A DNA stretch of 64,000 bases, from positions 930,001-994,000 of the forward strand of contig NZ_JAUFQQ010000005.1 of assembly GCF_030409845.1 (NCBI RefSeq). Direction: 5' to 3'. Under the pieces are notes generated by a model. It saw only the letters and a list, made by a program, of their open reading frames with translations. It searched no databases and was not told the DNA's origin. The stretch is from Flavobacterium branchiarum. Its GTDB lineage: Bacteria > Bacteroidota > Bacteroidia > Flavobacteriales > Flavobacteriaceae. Both the position numbers and the translations under genes were made by a program. Positions 8,418 to 18,862 of the stretch are shown here, piece after piece. Numbering within the stretch: the first letter of the stretch is position 1; every line of letters starts with the position of its first letter.

Positions 8418-11400
8418 CTAAAATGTATTTTTAGTACTTATATTTTTTGTCATTGAAGCAGTTAATTCTGGTAGCTTAGCCTCATTTTGAGTATCTTCCT
8501 GTTTATTTGATTGGGGTGTAATGGATAGTTGAATCTTACGGTCGATTGCGGCAAGTTCGGTTTTAAGCTCGCTCAGTCGACATTCTTTTGTCCATATACC
8601 ATCCACTACTCCCTGAAGTATTGGAATATCTTTTTGAAAATCAGTTATATTTTCTTGCTCTTTAGCGATATAGGATGGTAGTTTTTCCAGTGCCCGCAAA
8701 AAATTCATTGAGGCAGTTTCCGGCTCTTTCGCCATTATTCCATTATTGAATGTATATTTTATATTTCCTTCGCCTTGTACAAAAAAACGGTTCACTCGAA
8801 TATCGACTCCATCTTTTTCTGACATTTCGGTTTTTACCAATAATTGAAAACCATATAAACTTCCGATTTCTTCATAATCTCCACCTGTTCGGGATTTATC
8901 TGTTAATTCATTAAGGTTAGTACCTATTTGCTTGATGGTAGCAGTAGCAGGAAGACCTGTGAGCTGAATAGCGTTTACAATCGTACCATCCTGGTTCTTT
9001 TGAATACGTTGTTGCAGATTACTCCAATCAAGACTCATACGATCATGTCGCGACTGAGCTTTGTTAAGCTCTGCTGTGAAATCTTCAAGTTTATATTTAG
9101 CACTATATTTTGACCTATTAAATGCCTGTTTCTCACTTTCCAAGCCTGCAATTTGCTTTTCTACTTTCGCCTTGTCTAAAAGGTCAGTATTTCCTGATAG
9201 AATTGCTACGTATTCAGAAAAATTCATTCCTGACTTTTCATCCATACTTCCTTCATCAATAGTTCTCTTACCGAGATTATTTGATTTTAGCTGGTCTATG
9301 AATAGTTGTTTGTTGAACAATAGATTAAACTTATAACTGTCCAGTGATTTTTCTACGGCATAGATGACCACATCCACTTTATTATCGGCAAAATGCTTGG
9401 CTATTTCATTGCCTTTACGAATTGCCCGACCATCTCTTTGGGCAAGATCACTAGGTCTCCAGGGTGTATCTAAATGATGTATAGCTACAGCTCTCTTCTG
9501 TGCGTTGACTCCTGTTCCAAGCATACTTGTAGAGCCAAATAGTACCCGAATTTTACCTTCATTCATTCCCTTAATCAGCTCCTTACGTTGATTATCTGTT
9601 TTAGCTTCCTGTATGAAACGGACTTCGTGAGCAGGAATACCATGTGTTTCTACCAGTTTTTTCTTGATTTCAGAATACACGTTCCACTCTCCGGACTTGT
9701 AGGTCCCCAAATCAGAAAAAACGAATTGTGTTCCTTTTTGTGCATTAAACTTTTGGTAATATTTGGCGATATTATCGGCACAGTGCGAAGCCTTGTTATC
9801 AGGATGATCATAATAAGCACCACTCACCATACGCATATCCAGCGACATTTTACGTGCGTAGTCTGTTGCAATGAGCATTTTTGCTTTTTCTTCCGTTTTA
9901 GATAATGGCGGTCTTCCAAGCAAGGTAGCATCCCCGGATTTTGCAAACTGCATCAGGTTTTGTATAAATTTTGCCTGGTCTGGTGTAGGTGGAATATTGT
10001 ACAGTATTTCCTTTTTCTCCGGTCGGTCAATCCCTATATCCTTTGCTGTGCGATAATCTGTAATTTCAGAATAGAACTGAGCTAGCTCCGGTACTTTAAT
10101 AAAATAACGAAATCGTTCCTTTGCCACAATATTATTGGCTACAGAAAATTCATAATCCGTAGTTTTTCTTGCATAAATAGCCGCCCATGCATCAAAACAG
10201 TTTATACCTTGTTTTTCTAATGCCCTTGGTCTAAGATATTTGAATAACAGATACAACTCCGTTAAAGAGTTACTGATGGTGGTTCCCGAAAGAAAGGTAG
10301 CTCCCATGTCGGCATTGGTACGATCCTGAATAGTACGTATAGCAAACAATAAGTTCAGGGCTTTCTGACTACCATCTACATTTCCCAATCCTGCTACACG
10401 ACTATGTCGGGTATTAAACATCAAGTTCTTAAACTGGTGGCTTTCGTCGATAAACAGATGATCTATACCCATCATTTTAAAATCTACAATATCATCTTTT
10501 CTATTCTCAATATCGTGTTGCAGCGTTTTAAGTTTTACTTCGAGGTTTTCTTTCCTTTTGATAGCTCCTGCAAGCATACCTCTTGTTACTTCAGCACCTT
10601 GCGATTGCATAGCATCAAGATTTCGTTCTACATTATCCAGTTCAATTTCAAGAATTTCCTTTTGTACTTCGGGCGATTGCGGTATCATTCCAAACTGATC
10701 ATGCGTCAATATCACGCAATCCCAATCATTGTTTTTTATATCGCCAAAGATTCGCAAGCGTTTTTGAGGTGTAAAATCATCTTTCCCTGGAAACAGGATT
10801 TTAGCATGCGGATATGCAGTACGATAGGCTTCTGCAATCTCATGAACATTGCTTTTCAAACCAATGATCATTGGCTTATGAGCCAAACCCAGTCGTTTCA
10901 TTTCCTGTGCCGCTGTACACATTACTAAAGTTTTTCCTGCACCGACTTCATGGTCGCAGATGGCTCCGTTATTCAGCTTAATCATCCAAACGGTATCCTT
11001 TTGACTTCCATAAAGATCATTTATGCCCAAAGCCTTGCGATCCAGACCAGGAAAATCCTGATGGCTTCCATCATAATTGGGGCGGACAAAACAATTGAAC
11101 TTATCATTATATTGATCTGTAAGTCGTGTTTTGAACTCATCGTTTTGAGCATGGAGCCATTCAGTAAAGGCTGTTCTTATTTCATCAATTTTACTGTTTG
11201 CCATTTGTATGGCTTCCATATCCCTTACTTTAACCTCTTGATCTCCAATCGTAACTTTTTTAGTAATATCGGGTGTCGTGTTTACTAAAGCGTGTTTCAG
11301 TAACGCAATTCCATCAAATGTTCTGCTTTCCGATTTTACGGCATATTTTTCCCAAATATGTTGATTGCCCTGTTTAGAGGTTACGGAAAAATCATCTGAA

Positions 11401-13802
11401 CTATCTGAATAGTGTATTCTTACTTCTGTGTCGAAAAGATGTGAGGCAAAGCGTGCGTAGATTCCGGACGGTATCCATCGCTCACCTAAATTAAAATCAA
11501 GTTCTTCAAACTCTATTCTTCTTGGTCGGGATTCTTCCAATATAGTTAAGCTTCGTGCAGCTTCTTTATCCTCAGGATTATTTTCAACATGGCTTCTAAG
11601 TTCGTGTGCCTTTTCAACCACATTTCCTGCAATCCAACGTTCCGCTATTTCGTATTCATTAGCTAACGGATTGTAATAAATACGGTCATTCAAGGCTTCT
11701 TTAAGAGCATCGGCAGACATACTGCTGATTTCAGACATGTATTCCAGATCTACAGTTCCGTATTTGTTTAATGAAGCTGCTAATGCTTCTTCTGGATTGT
11801 CCGTTGCCAGTGTAGAGATGGAAAAACTAACAGGATGACTAAATACATCGGCTTTATGTATCACTCCACCAATTGTACGTTCCAGATACGGTACTTCTTT
11901 CCCCGCACTATCCGTTTTAATAAGCTTAATATTATCAGCACTATTCAGGTTACCATACTTTCTTACAAAAGCATCATACAAATAGTTAAGGGTTTCTCTT
12001 TCTGAGTTATGTTCGGTTTGTTTCTCTGCTTCCTTTTGATAAAGATCTATGTAGGTATCCCTTATAGCAATATAGGCTTCAGCTCTTGCTTTCTGTGAAG
12101 AAGTCAATTGCAAAGGATGGAATATACCTGTTTTGTCAACTTTGTCAACATTTTGTAAATGACCAACCCAGCCATTGTTTACCACAAGGCAGTCATTACG
12201 GTGAAATGCTTGTATTTCCTGACTATACAAAGCAGGCTCTGGAAGTGTGTTTTTTAGAACTAGCTTATCAACAGTATCTTTTTCGTTTACCTGCGAAAAT
12301 AAATCTCCGATTAGCTCTCTTGGCTCATTGTTTTTAGGTTTACTTATAGATTCATTGTTAACAGGCTGTACATAGGGTTGTTGCATACCACCACTGAAAA
12401 GATTGGTTTGCTTTCCAATCGGAGTACGGTTTCTGTTAAACTTTTTCTTTTGACTTTGGGCTGTTTTCTTTGGTGGTGCAATTACTGTTATAGACTCATC
12501 ATCATTGCCAAATAAGTCAAAAATACTCAGCTGTTTTAGTTCTTGTGGCGGTGAAATTCTTTGTTGTTCCTGTTGGGTAATTGCTGATTCAATTATAGGA
12601 GGTGTAAAAATTGGTGTAACGGGAATTTCTATTGCCGGCTCCTCATTTCGTTCACCTTTGTATAAAGCTAAGTTTAAATTCCTACCAAAGTCTTTAGAAA
12701 GCATTTGTGTTAGGTCTTTAGCAATTCCATTTACACCATCATTGTGTTTATAGATCAAAGCGGGCTGTCCGTAAGGGTCAGTATCTAATTTACTTTCAGT
12801 ATGTACAATCCTGCTGTTATTATAAAATAATGCATTCCCTGGTGTATTGTATACAGTCTGTTGACTTTGGCAAAACAGTTCTTCTGCTTCAGATAAGCTT
12901 TGCTTAATTGTATTCTTTTGTAGGATTATCAAATCAGAGCCTACTTCTGTGCCTGCATACTCTGTAAATAAGTTATTTGGCAATCGGATAGCTGACACCA
13001 AATTGTTGTTTTCCATTAATGCTCTACGTATCGGCTCATTCTTAGGACTATTTAATACTCCTTGCGAGGTAATGAAAAACTGTAAACCTCCTTCCCGAAG
13101 CATATCATTCCCTTTCAAAAAGAAATAGTTATGAATACTTCTGGCTGCTTGTACTTTTGCATAATCTTTACTTCGGGAATAGGATAAATCAAATACAGCA
13201 GTATCTCCAAACGGAATATTACTTGCGATTACATCATAGCTGTTCTGTTCTTTTTCGGAAATTTCCTCAAAGCCACTTACACGGATATTACTTTCTGGAT
13301 AGAGGTGTTTTAGTATCTTCCCGGTTAATACATCTTTTTCATAGGCAGTAACCCTAGTCTCTTCGTTATCTGCAAAAGATTGTATGAATGCACCAATACC
13401 TGCTGATGGTTCCAGAAAATTCTGTATTTTAAGTCCACTATCTTTCAGAGCAAATGAGATAGCATCTATAACCTGTGGTGGTGTGTAAAATGCTGTTAGG
13501 ACAGAGCTTTTCATACTGTCCACATATTTTCTGTACTGTTTATCATCAACGGAATTCTCCATTAATAGTTGGTGTAATTCCTGTGTAATTGGAAAAAGAT
13601 CATGTTCGTTTTTTCGCCAATGATTGATATCTACTTCACTGGAGATAGGGTTCAATACGAACTTTAGACCACCAAATCCGCTATAATGCATCATTAGCAG
13701 TCTTTCGCCTGCGGTAGCTTGCCGCTGTTCCTTCTCCAATTTAAAAGCAGTACGTAAGGCTTCAATATTCTGTTGGAGATGAAGACGTTTACTGAAGCCC
13801 AT
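8418..13802 (-). CDS. Giant N6-methylase-like / SNF2-type helicase protein of the conjugative element
   Basis: 1794 residues. The N-terminal third has a methyltransferase fold with an AdoMet motif ([11 protein letters not shown]) and a catalytic-type motif ASNIPFGD, an NPPY variant. After a low-complexity linker (about 390-500) there is an SF2 helicase: GAGKT Walker A, DESHQFK Walker B box, a LSGTTISNS motif III, and a C-terminal [10 protein letters not shown] motif VI. Such proteins are conserved in Bacteroidetes conjugative elements and are thought to protect or process element DNA; the exact role is not established. Its start overlaps the DUF1896 gene by 14 bp, so the two are coupled. No frameshift is visible. 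Confidence 0.9.
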   Translation of the reverse strand: MGFSKRLHLQQNIEALRTAFKLEKEQRQATAGERLLMMHYSGFGGLKFVLNPISSEVDINHWRKNEHDLFPITQELHQLLMENSVDDKQYRKYVDSMKSSVLTAFYTPPQVIDAISFALKDSGLKIQNFLEPSAGIGAFIQSFADNEETRVTAYEKDVLTGKILKHLYPESNIRVSGFEEISEKEQNSYDVIASNIPFGDTAVFDLSYSRSKDYAKVQAARSIHNYFFLKGNDMLREGGLQFFITSQGVLNSPKNEPIRRALMENNNLVSAIRLPNNLFTEYAGTEVGSDLIILQKNTIKQSLSEAEELFCQSQQTVYNTPGNALFYNNSRIVHTESKLDTDPYGQPALIYKHNDGVNGIAKDLTQMLSKDFGRNLNLALYKGERNEEPAIEIPVTPIFTPPIIESAITQQEQQRISPPQELKQLSIFDLFGNDDESITVIAPPKKTAQSQKKKFNRNRTPIGKQTNLFSGGMQQPYVQPVNNESISKPKNNEPRELIGDLFSQVNEKDTVDKLVLKNTLPEPALYSQEIQAFHRNDCLVVNNGWVGHLQNVDKVDKTGIFHPLQLTSSQKARAEAYIAIRDTYIDLYQKEAEKQTEHNSERETLNYLYDAFVRKYGNLNSADNIKLIKTDSAGKEVPYLERTIGGVIHKADVFSHPVSFSISTLATDNPEEALAASLNKYGTVDLEYMSEISSMSADALKEALNDRIYYNPLANEYEIAERWIAGNVVEKAHELRSHVENNPEDKEAARSLTILEESRPRRIEFEELDFNLGERWIPSGIYARFASHLFDTEVRIHYSDSSDDFSVTSKQGNQHIWEKYAVKSESRTFDGIALLKHALVNTTPDITKKVTIGDQEVKVRDMEAIQMANSKIDEIRTAFTEWLHAQNDEFKTRLTDQYNDKFNCFVRPNYDGSHQDFPGLDRKALGINDLYGSQKDTVWMIKLNNGAICDHEVGAGKTLVMCTAAQEMKRLGLAHKPMIIGLKSNVHEIAEAYRTAYPHAKILFPGKDDFTPQKRLRIFGDIKNNDWDCVILTHDQFGMIPQSPEVQKEILEIELDNVERNLDAMQSQGAEVTRGMLAGAIKRKENLEVKLKTLQHDIENRKDDIVDFKMMGIDHLFIDESHQFKNLMFNTRHSRVAGLGNVDGSQKALNLLFAIRTIQDRTNADMGATFLSGTTISNSLTELYLLFKYLRPRALEKQGINCFDAWAAIYARKTTDYEFSVANNIVAKERFRYFIKVPELAQFYSEITDYRTAKDIGIDRPEKKEILYNIPPTPDQAKFIQNLMQFAKSGDATLLGRPPLSKTEEKAKMLIATDYARKMSLDMRMVSGAYYDHPDNKASHCADNIAKYYQKFNAQKGTQFVFSDLGTYKSGEWNVYSEIKKKLVETHGIPAHEVRFIQEAKTDNQRKELIKGMNEGKIRVLFGSTSMLGTGVNAQKRAVAIHHLDTPWRPSDLAQRDGRAIRKGNEIAKHFADNKVDVVIYAVEKSLDSYKFNLLFNKQLFIDQLKSNNLGKRTIDEGSMDEKSGMNFSEYVAILSGNTDLLDKAKVEKQIAGLESEKQAFNRSKYSAKYKLEDFTAELNKAQSRHDRMSLDWSNLQQRIQKNQDGTIVNAIQLTGLPATATIKQIGTNLNELTDKSRTGGDYEEIGSLYGFQLLVKTEMSEKDGVDIRVNRFFVQGEGNIKYTFNNGIMAKEPETASMNFLRALEKLPSYIAKEQENITDFQKDIPILQGVVDGIWTKECRLSELKTELAAIDRKIQLSITPQSNKQEDTQNEAKLPELTASMTKNISTKNTF

Positions 13803-14226
13803 TTTCCTCTATCCAGATTGAAATGGTACCGGTTATTTCTGTGTAGAGCTCATCAAACTCATGACAGTATGCGAAATCATCGGTTAATTCATATTTCAAG
13901 AAAACAGATTCACAGACGGGAAACATTTTTAGGGCAAATGGTTTCAATTCTTCATCTGCCATTAAAGCATCAAACTCATTGCAAACCACTTGAAAAATGG
14001 TGTCGAAACGGGAGAAATGTAAGCCTTCAAATAATATGTAATTGGCAATTTCACTACATTGCTCTATAGCGTTGCCCGAAAGAAATGCTCCTTCATAAGC
14101 ATTTGCTGCCCATGAAGATCGTTGGTCAATAAATTTCTGGTCGCTTGCTTTTTCGGGGAAGCTGCTGTTAAGGTGTTCTTGCAGTCGTAGTCTGAAATAC
14201 GACAAGTCTTTTTGCAGTGTACTCAT
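13789..14226 (-). CDS. DUF1896-family protein
   Basis: 145 residues, acidic and helical, with the family look of DUF1896 proteins: a [17 protein letters not shown] opening, an [12 protein letters not shown] middle and a C-terminal [16 protein letters not shown] helix. It has no signal peptide or catalytic motif. DUF1896 genes accompany the large methylase/helicase gene in Bacteroidetes mobile elements, and here the stop overlaps the helicase start by 14 bp. It probably works with that protein; the molecular role is unknown. Confidence 0.83.
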   Translation of the reverse strand: MSTLQKDLSYFRLRLQEHLNSSFPEKASDQKFIDQRSSWAANAYEGAFLSGNAIEQCSEIANYILFEGLHFSRFDTIFQVVCNEFDALMADEELKPFALKMFPVCESVFLKYELTDDFAYCHEFDELYTEITGTISIWIEENGLQ

Positions 14227-14296
14227 GGTAAATTTTATTTAGAATTTTTGCGTAAATCCTAAAATTAGAGCAGTAAGGCAAAGTTTTTATAGAAGT

Positions 14297-14329
14297 GGTA
14301 GGATTTGGCTTTGAGAGGTAGGATTTGGC
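14297..14329. repeat. Two 13-bp direct repeats 20 bp apart
   Basis: The 13-mer GGTAGGATTTGGC occurs at 14297-14309 and again at 14317-14329, a spacing of about two helical turns. The pair lies between the divergent DUF1896/helicase operon and the tetR gene. The arrangement suggests a protein-binding site controlling one of the two. No other copy was noticed in the window. Confidence 0.7.
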
Positions 14330-14424
14330 GTAATATGCAACGAGAATTTCAATCATCTGAGAGGTTCCAGATTTTAAGAGACAAATAGTCTATTAAAAAA
14401 ATTATAATGAATTTGCACAATCAA

Positions 14425-14443
14425 ATACCGTACGGTATATTTG
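14425..14443 (+). promoter_or_regulatory. tetR promoter with overlapping palindromic operator
   Basis: A perfect 14-bp palindrome ATACCGTACGGTAT (14425-14438) overlaps a Bacteroidetes -7 element TATATTTG (14436-14443). The -7 element ends only 4 bp before the ATG at 14448, so transcription should begin at or next to the start codon, giving an almost leaderless message. Half-sites ATACC/GGTAT recur upstream of fabF, which points to autoregulation by the encoded TetR protein. Confidence 0.72.
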
Positions 14444-14447
14444 CAAT

Positions 14448-15035
14448 ATGGTAAGATCAGAAAAAACACGACAATACATTATTGAAAAAACAGCTTCAAT
14501 TTTCAACAAAAAGGGATATACAGGGACGTATTTATCCGATTTGACTGATGCAACAGGCTTGACAAAAGGTAGTATTTATGGAAACTTCAAAGACAAAAAT
14601 GAGGTTGCTGTAGAAGCTTTTAGATACAATTACAAATTCCAATCTGAAAAAATACTCGGCAAAATAAATCAAATAGAGCATTCAGCCGAAAAAATGATTG
14701 CATTCTTAGGTCATTACAAAACGGAATTTAAGCCAATATTCCAAAACGGAGGTTGTGCCATCTTGAATACATCCGTTGACGCAGATGATGGAAATGATTT
14801 GCTAAAAATGGAGGTCACTAAATCAATCCAAAGTTGGCACAAGACCATTGTCTCCATACTGGAAGATGGTGCCAATAAAAATGAAATAAAAAATTTGGAT
14901 GCGAGTGTTTTTGCATATCGGTTAATTGCTCTGATTGAAGGAAGTATTTTGCTAGCAAAAACACTTGAAAAACCAGAAATATTGATGGAAAGCATCGATT
15001 TTTTACAGTCTGAAATTAATAGTCTGAAAATTTAA
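14448..15035 (+). CDS. TetR/AcrR-family transcriptional regulator
   Basis: 195 residues. The N-terminal TetR helix-turn-helix spans about residues 9-52 (TSSL-like block TGTYLSDLTDATGLTKGSIYGNFKDKNEV). The remainder is the helical ligand and dimer domain. The ATG at 14448 gives the usual short MVRSEKTR N-terminus. The gene runs toward fabF 55 bp downstream, and an identical half-site pair lies before both genes. It probably represses itself and fabF until a ligand is bound; the ligand is unknown. Confidence 0.9.
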   Translation: MVRSEKTRQYIIEKTASIFNKKGYTGTYLSDLTDATGLTKGSIYGNFKDKNEVAVEAFRYNYKFQSEKILGKINQIEHSAEKMIAFLGHYKTEFKPIFQNGGCAILNTSVDADDGNDLLKMEVTKSIQSWHKTIVSILEDGANKNEIKNLDASVFAYRLIALIEGSILLAKTLEKPEILMESIDFLQSEINSLKI

Positions 15036-15053
15036 ATAAAAAAATTTGAACAA

Positions 15054-15075
15054 GCATATACCGGTAGGTATATGC
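15054..15075 (+). promoter_or_regulatory. Inverted-repeat operator upstream of fabF
   Basis: GCATATACC-GGTA-GGTATATGC: 9-bp perfect arms around a 4-bp centre. The inner half-sites, ATACC-N4-GGTAT, are the same as in the palindrome at 14425-14438 in front of tetR. It lies in the 55-bp gap between tetR and the fabF start at 15091. It is therefore a second candidate site for the same TetR protein. Confidence 0.72.
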
Positions 15076-15090
15076 GTAAATATTAAAAAA

Positions 15091-16341
15091 ATGGAAAGAG
15101 TAGTTATCACAGGATTAGGAGCAATTACTCCTATTGGAAAAAACACAATGGAATATTGGAACAACTTGCTTAACGGAGACTCTGGTGCCGACAAAATAAC
15201 GCGTTTTGACACAACAAATTTCAAGACAAAATTTGCATGTGAAATCAAGAATTATGAGGCTTTAGATTACTTCGATCGGAAAGAAGCAAGAAAAATGGAC
15301 AGATTTACGCAGTACGGACTTATTTGCGTAGATGAAGCTGTAAAAGATGCAGAATTAGATTTTTCGAAATTGAATGTAAACCGGATAGGTGTCATTTTTT
15401 CCAGTGGAATTGGTGGCTTTGAAACGTTCGAGCATGAAGTCATCGATTATGCAAAAGGTAATTTTCAACCAAAGTTTAATCCATTTTTTATTACCAAGAT
15501 CATTTCTAATGGCTTGTCTGGTATAATTTCTATCAATTACGGATTAAGGGGAGTTAATTATTGCCCTGTTACCGCTTGTGCTTCTTCTACACAAAGCATT
15601 ATTCAGGCATTTAATTACATCCGTTTAGGCAAAGCGGATATCGTTATTACGGGCGGTTCTGAAGCTCCCATAACAGCATCTTCCATTGGCGGGTTCAACG
15701 CGATGAAGGCCATGTCGACCAATAATGAAAATTTCGGTACTGCTTCAAGGCCTTTTGATACAAGCCGTGATGGATTTGTGGTCGGTGAAGGAGCCGGGGC
15801 TTTGATTGTCGAAAGCTTAGGCTCGGCAATAAAAAGAGGAGCTAAAATTTACGCGGAAATTGTAGGTGGTGGAGAAAGTTCAGATGCCTATCACATTACG
15901 GGAACGCATCCCGAAGGAACTGGGGCATTTTTGGCCATGAGGGAAGGTATAAAAGAAGCCAACTTAAATCCAAATAATATTGATTATGTTAATGCACATG
16001 CGACATCGACTGGACTTGGTGATTTATCAGAAATTAAAGCGATTGAGAAATTATTTTCATCAAACCTTGATAAAATTCAGGTAAGTGCTTCAAAATCTAT
16101 GACTGGGCATTTATTGGGAGGTACAGGTGCTATTGAAGCCATTTCAACTTGTTTAAGCGTAAAAACCGATTTAATTCCACCAACTATAAATACGACCGAA
16201 ATTGATGAAAATATACCAAAAGAATTAAATCTGTCCTTAGGTAGTAAGGCGTTTTCAAAAACGGTGAATTATGCCTTGAGCAACAGCTTTGGGTTTGGGG
16301 GACATTGTGGAGCTTTAATCTTAAAAAAATACATTTACTAA
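15091..16341 (+). CDS. fabF: Beta-ketoacyl-ACP synthase II (FabF/KAS II)
   Basis: 416 residues from the ATG at 15091. An upstream ATG at 15046 would add 15 residues that do not fit the family and would run through the operator; MERVVITGLGAITPIG is the normal N-terminus. The catalytic triad is intact: Cys163 in TACASSTQS, His303 in NAHATSTGLGD and His340 in SMTGHLLGGTGA. The enzyme condenses malonyl-ACP with a growing acyl chain in fatty acid synthesis. No acyl carrier protein or other fab gene is nearby, so this is probably an extra, regulated copy carried by the mobile element that alters chain composition. It may instead serve a specialised lipid pathway. Confidence 0.93.
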   Translation: MERVVITGLGAITPIGKNTMEYWNNLLNGDSGADKITRFDTTNFKTKFACEIKNYEALDYFDRKEARKMDRFTQYGLICVDEAVKDAELDFSKLNVNRIGVIFSSGIGGFETFEHEVIDYAKGNFQPKFNPFFITKIISNGLSGIISINYGLRGVNYCPVTACASSTQSIIQAFNYIRLGKADIVITGGSEAPITASSIGGFNAMKAMSTNNENFGTASRPFDTSRDGFVVGEGAGALIVESLGSAIKRGAKIYAEIVGGGESSDAYHITGTHPEGTGAFLAMREGIKEANLNPNNIDYVNAHATSTGLGDLSEIKAIEKLFSSNLDKIQVSASKSMTGHLLGGTGAIEAISTCLSVKTDLIPPTINTTEIDENIPKELNLSLGSKAFSKTVNYALSNSFGFGGHCGALILKKYIY

Positions 16342-16369
16342 ATTACAAAGTAGGGAAATCTCTATGAAA

Positions 16370-16390
16370 ATGCTTTAAGCATATTTTTTT
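16370..16390 (+). terminator. Weak hairpin plus T-run after fabF
   Basis: ATGCT-TTA-AGCAT (16370-16382) followed by a T-rich run, 28 bp after the fabF stop. The 5-bp stem is short, so termination may be partial. The T-run merges with the next promoter. Confidence 0.4.
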
Positions 16391-16397
16391 ATTTTTG
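16390..16397 (+). promoter_or_regulatory. -7 element of the histone-like gene
   Basis: TATTTTTG matches TAnnTTTG and lies 25 bp before the ATG at 16423. This gives the small histone-like gene its own promoter, separate from fabF. Confidence 0.55.
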
Positions 16398-16422
16398 CAT
16401 CACAATTTAATCCATTATCATA

Positions 16423-16599
16423 ATGAAAGAACTAATCGAAAAAATCAATGCTTCATTTGAAGCGTTAAAAGTAGATGCTGAATTACAGGCAGACAAAGGA
16501 AACAAAGCAGCAGGAACAAGAGCTCGTAAAACCTCTTTAGAACTTGAAAAACTGCTAAAAGAATTTAGAAAAGCATCTTTAGATGCTTCTAAGGCATAA
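16423..16599 (+). CDS. Histone H1-like (Hc1-type) small DNA-binding protein
   Basis: A 58-codon gene: MKELIEKINASFEALKVDA at the N-terminus, a central GNKAAGTRARK segment, then LELEKLLKEFRKASLDASKA. This is the short Bacteroidetes histone H1/Hc1-like protein, a lysine- and alanine-rich helical DNA-binding protein, of about the usual length. An IS256-family element is inserted directly after it: the 8-bp target duplication (16595-16602) contains the stop codon, so the coding sequence is intact. Its terminator is now 1.35 kb away at 17962-17985, beyond the insertion. Products probably help compact DNA. Confidence 0.85.
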   Translation: MKELIEKINASFEALKVDAELQADKGNKAAGTRARKTSLELEKLLKEFRKASLDASKA

Positions 16600-16602
16600 T
16601 AA

Positions 16603-17948
16603 GAGACTGTAACGTAAACTGTGTCAGAGGAATAATTCAATAAGATTATTTATATTCAATTATTCAAACGACACGGTCATGAAAGAAAAAGACCCATTCG
16701 ACTTTGAACGCTTCAAGGCAGAAGCTATGCAAGGTCTTTACGAAGGTAAAAGTTTATCTCCCAATGATGGCGTCCTAGCGCCGTTAATGAAGCATCTGTT
16801 GGAATCGATGATGGATGGAGAACTGGAAAACCACTTGAACGAAGAGAAAGCTTCGGGCAATAGCAATCGTCGAAATGGCAAGACAAAAAAGACAGTCCGA
16901 GGTCTCAATACCGGAACTTTTGAGCTGGAGACAGGTCGGGATAGATCGGGAACGTTCGAGCCTAAAGTAGTACCTAAGAGACAATTAATCATCACTGAAC
17001 AGCTTGAGGGACATGTGTTGAGCATGTATGCCAAAGGAATGAGCACACGGGCGATAAGCGAGTTTATACGCGAAATGTATGCAATGGAGATCTCTGCCAC
17101 AGAAATATCGCGTATTACAGAAAGCGTGCTTCCAGCGGTAAATGAGTGGCGTAGCAGGCCTCTTGAAGCTGTTTATCCCTTTGTATTCCTAGACTGTATG
17201 CACATCAAGGTTCGCCAGAATGGAACTGTTGAATCGAGGGCTATCTATAATATCCTGGGAGTTGGTATGGATGGTAGAAAAGATCTGATTGGTCTTTATA
17301 GCTCAGAAAATGAGGGAGCTAAGTTCTGGCTTTCAGTTCTTACAGATTTAAAGCAACGTGGCGTTGAAGACATCCTTATTGCTTGTATTGATGGTCTAAA
17401 AGGGTTCCCTGAGGCCATAGAAGCTATTTTTCCAAAAACAAAGATCCAGTTGTGTATTGTTCACCAGATCAGAACAAGTATGCGTTACGTAACCGAAAAA
17501 GACAAGAAGCTTGTCATGGAGGATCTAAAACCGGTCTATAAGGCTGTGAACGAAGAAATGGGATATGAAAACCTACTGTCTTTTGAAGAAAAATGGGGCA
17601 AGAAATACCCACTTGCTGCCAAATCCTGGATGGATAACTGGACCAATCTTTCTACTTTCTTTGAATACGAGGATCAGGTTCGCAAGATTATATACACCAC
17701 AAATCCAATCGAGGGAATGCACCGTCAGATACGAAAAATTATTAAATCTAAAGGAGCTTTCAGCTCTGAACAGGCGCTCATGAAATTGATGTATTTAATT
17801 ATTAAAGATATTGCAAAAAAATGGACGATGCCAATGCATAACTGGGGCTTGACCATATCCCAACTTTATATTAGATTTGGGGATAGACTCAAATTAGAAA
17901 GAGGTTTTTAAGATTTAAATCCAATGACACAGTTTGAGTTACACTCCC
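16603..17948 (+). mobile_element. IS256-family insertion sequence, complete, with 8-bp target duplication
   Basis: 1346 bp. The left end (16603-16626) and right end (17925-17948) are imperfect terminal inverted repeats of 24 bp with 20 matches, sharing an inner AAACTGTGTCA. The flanks carry the same 8 bp, CATAATAA, at 16595-16602 and 17949-17956, the duplication length typical of IS256. It encodes one intact transposase. Perfect duplication and an intact gene suggest a recent insertion. Confidence 0.95.
16679..17911 (+). CDS. IS256-family transposase
   Basis: 410 residues, full length for the mutator/IS256 family. The DDE triad is visible: Asp172 in FLDCMHIKV, Asp238 in ACIDGLKGFPEA and Glu345 in TTNPIEGMHRQI. 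The N-terminal third carries the helical DNA-binding region (about 25-110). The ATG lies 76 bp inside the left end, and the stop lies just before the right inverted repeat. It cuts and joins the ends of this element and should be active. Confidence 0.97.
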   Translation: MKEKDPFDFERFKAEAMQGLYEGKSLSPNDGVLAPLMKHLLESMMDGELENHLNEEKASGNSNRRNGKTKKTVRGLNTGTFELETGRDRSGTFEPKVVPKRQLIITEQLEGHVLSMYAKGMSTRAISEFIREMYAMEISATEISRITESVLPAVNEWRSRPLEAVYPFVFLDCMHIKVRQNGTVESRAIYNILGVGMDGRKDLIGLYSSENEGAKFWLSVLTDLKQRGVEDILIACIDGLKGFPEAIEAIFPKTKIQLCIVHQIRTSMRYVTEKDKKLVMEDLKPVYKAVNEEMGYENLLSFEEKWGKKYPLAAKSWMDNWTNLSTFFEYEDQVRKIIYTTNPIEGMHRQIRKIIKSKGAFSSEQALMKLMYLIIKDIAKKWTMPMHNWGLTISQLYIRFGDRLKLERGF

Positions 17949-17961
17949 CATAATAATGACA

Positions 17962-17985
17962 AAACCCTCCATATTCGGAGGGTTT
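17962..17985. terminator. Terminator of the histone-like gene, displaced by the IS
   Basis: AAACCCTCC-ATATTC-GGAGGGTTT, 9-bp perfect stem, T-rich on both sides. It sits between the right end of the IS and the stop of the leftward ORF6N gene at 17987. Before the insertion it would have followed the histone-like gene by about 13 bp. It can also serve the leftward gene. Confidence 0.8.
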
Positions 17986-17986
17986 G

Positions 17987-18862
17987 TTATTTGTTAAGTA
18001 CCTGAAGAATTTTGCTCACTTCTATATTCATTCGTGAAAATGCGAACCATTTTTTGCCCAGGTCTTTAAGCGAAGCCCCAATGTGGTAAAGTTCCGTACT
18101 GTCAATAATTAATAAGCGGTCGTGGCTATCGGCAAAAACTTCAACTTCAATACGGGGATATTGACTGTTGTACCTTTGTAAATCCAACCGAAGCTGATTG
18201 CTGATGCTTTTGGTATAGATTGTTGCGGTTACAGATTGTTCTCGTTTACCTAGTAGCGTAAGTACAGTATCATCCACATAATTGTCAAGCAAGATAATGG
18301 ACTCTTTAGCACTTCGAATAATATCTGATACAAAGGCGTAGGCATCGAAAACCTGTCCACTATAGAAAATCCCTTTTTCAATGTGTAGCTTGTCACTTTC
18401 CAGAGCTTTGAATATCTCTTCAAATTTTTGATCGGTTTCCAACTGTTTCAGTTCCATTTTATCCAAACGATGAAACAAAGAAGCATTACTGATGAGTATT
18501 CTACGCATTTCTACAAAGGCTTCCATAATCTCAACACTGACCTTAATCGCTGTAGACGAACGAAGAATGGCGGAAGCCATTGCCACACCTTGCTCGGTAA
18601 AAGCATAGGGTAAATAACGTCTTCCACCATAGTTTAAACTTGAGGTTCCAATCTGGAACCTCAAGTTTTCAGCTTCCTCTTCGGTTAACTGAAAACAAAA
18701 CGATTGTGGAAATCTTTCGATGTTCCTTTTCACGGCTTTATTTAGGTTCTTAGTTTCTACCTGATATAAGGAAGCCAGATCGCTATCCAGCATTACGTGT
18801 TTATCTCGAATGGTGAAAATCAGTTTTTCTATTTCTTTTTTGGACAGGATTATATTACTCAT
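17987..18862 (-). CDS. ORF6N-domain protein
   Basis: 291 residues. Residues about 10-95 form an ORF6N domain (LIFTIRDKHVMLDSDLA, VKRNIERFP, YAFTEQGVAMASAIL), a DNA-binding-type module common in phages and mobile elements. The C-terminal half (about 150-290) resembles a fold seen with ORF6N in Bacteroidetes and holds the segment IILLDNYVDDTVLTLL. It starts within the last 4 bp of topB (ATGA overlap), so it is the last gene of the excision-type operon. Its exact role is unknown. Confidence 0.88.
   Translation of the reverse strand: MSNIILSKKEIEKLIFTIRDKHVMLDSDLASLYQVETKNLNKAVKRNIERFPQSFCFQLTEEEAENLRFQIGTSSLNYGGRRYLPYAFTEQGVAMASAILRSSTAIKVSVEIMEAFVEMRRILISNASLFHRLDKMELKQLETDQKFEEIFKALESDKLHIEKGIFYSGQVFDAYAFVSDIIRSAKESIILLDNYVDDTVLTLLGKREQSVTATIYTKSISNQLRLDLQRYNSQYPRIEVEVFADSHDRLLIIDSTELYHIGASLKDLGKKWFAFSRMNIEVSKILQVLNK

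Noticed and set aside
10404..10928. 174-residue plus-strand ORF inside the large helicase gene
   Set aside because: Antisense to the conserved helicase domain, with no family features; a shadow of the real gene.
16738..17100. Minus-strand ORF inside the IS256 transposase gene
   Set aside because: Opposite frame of a clear transposase with its DDE residues; no own start signals.
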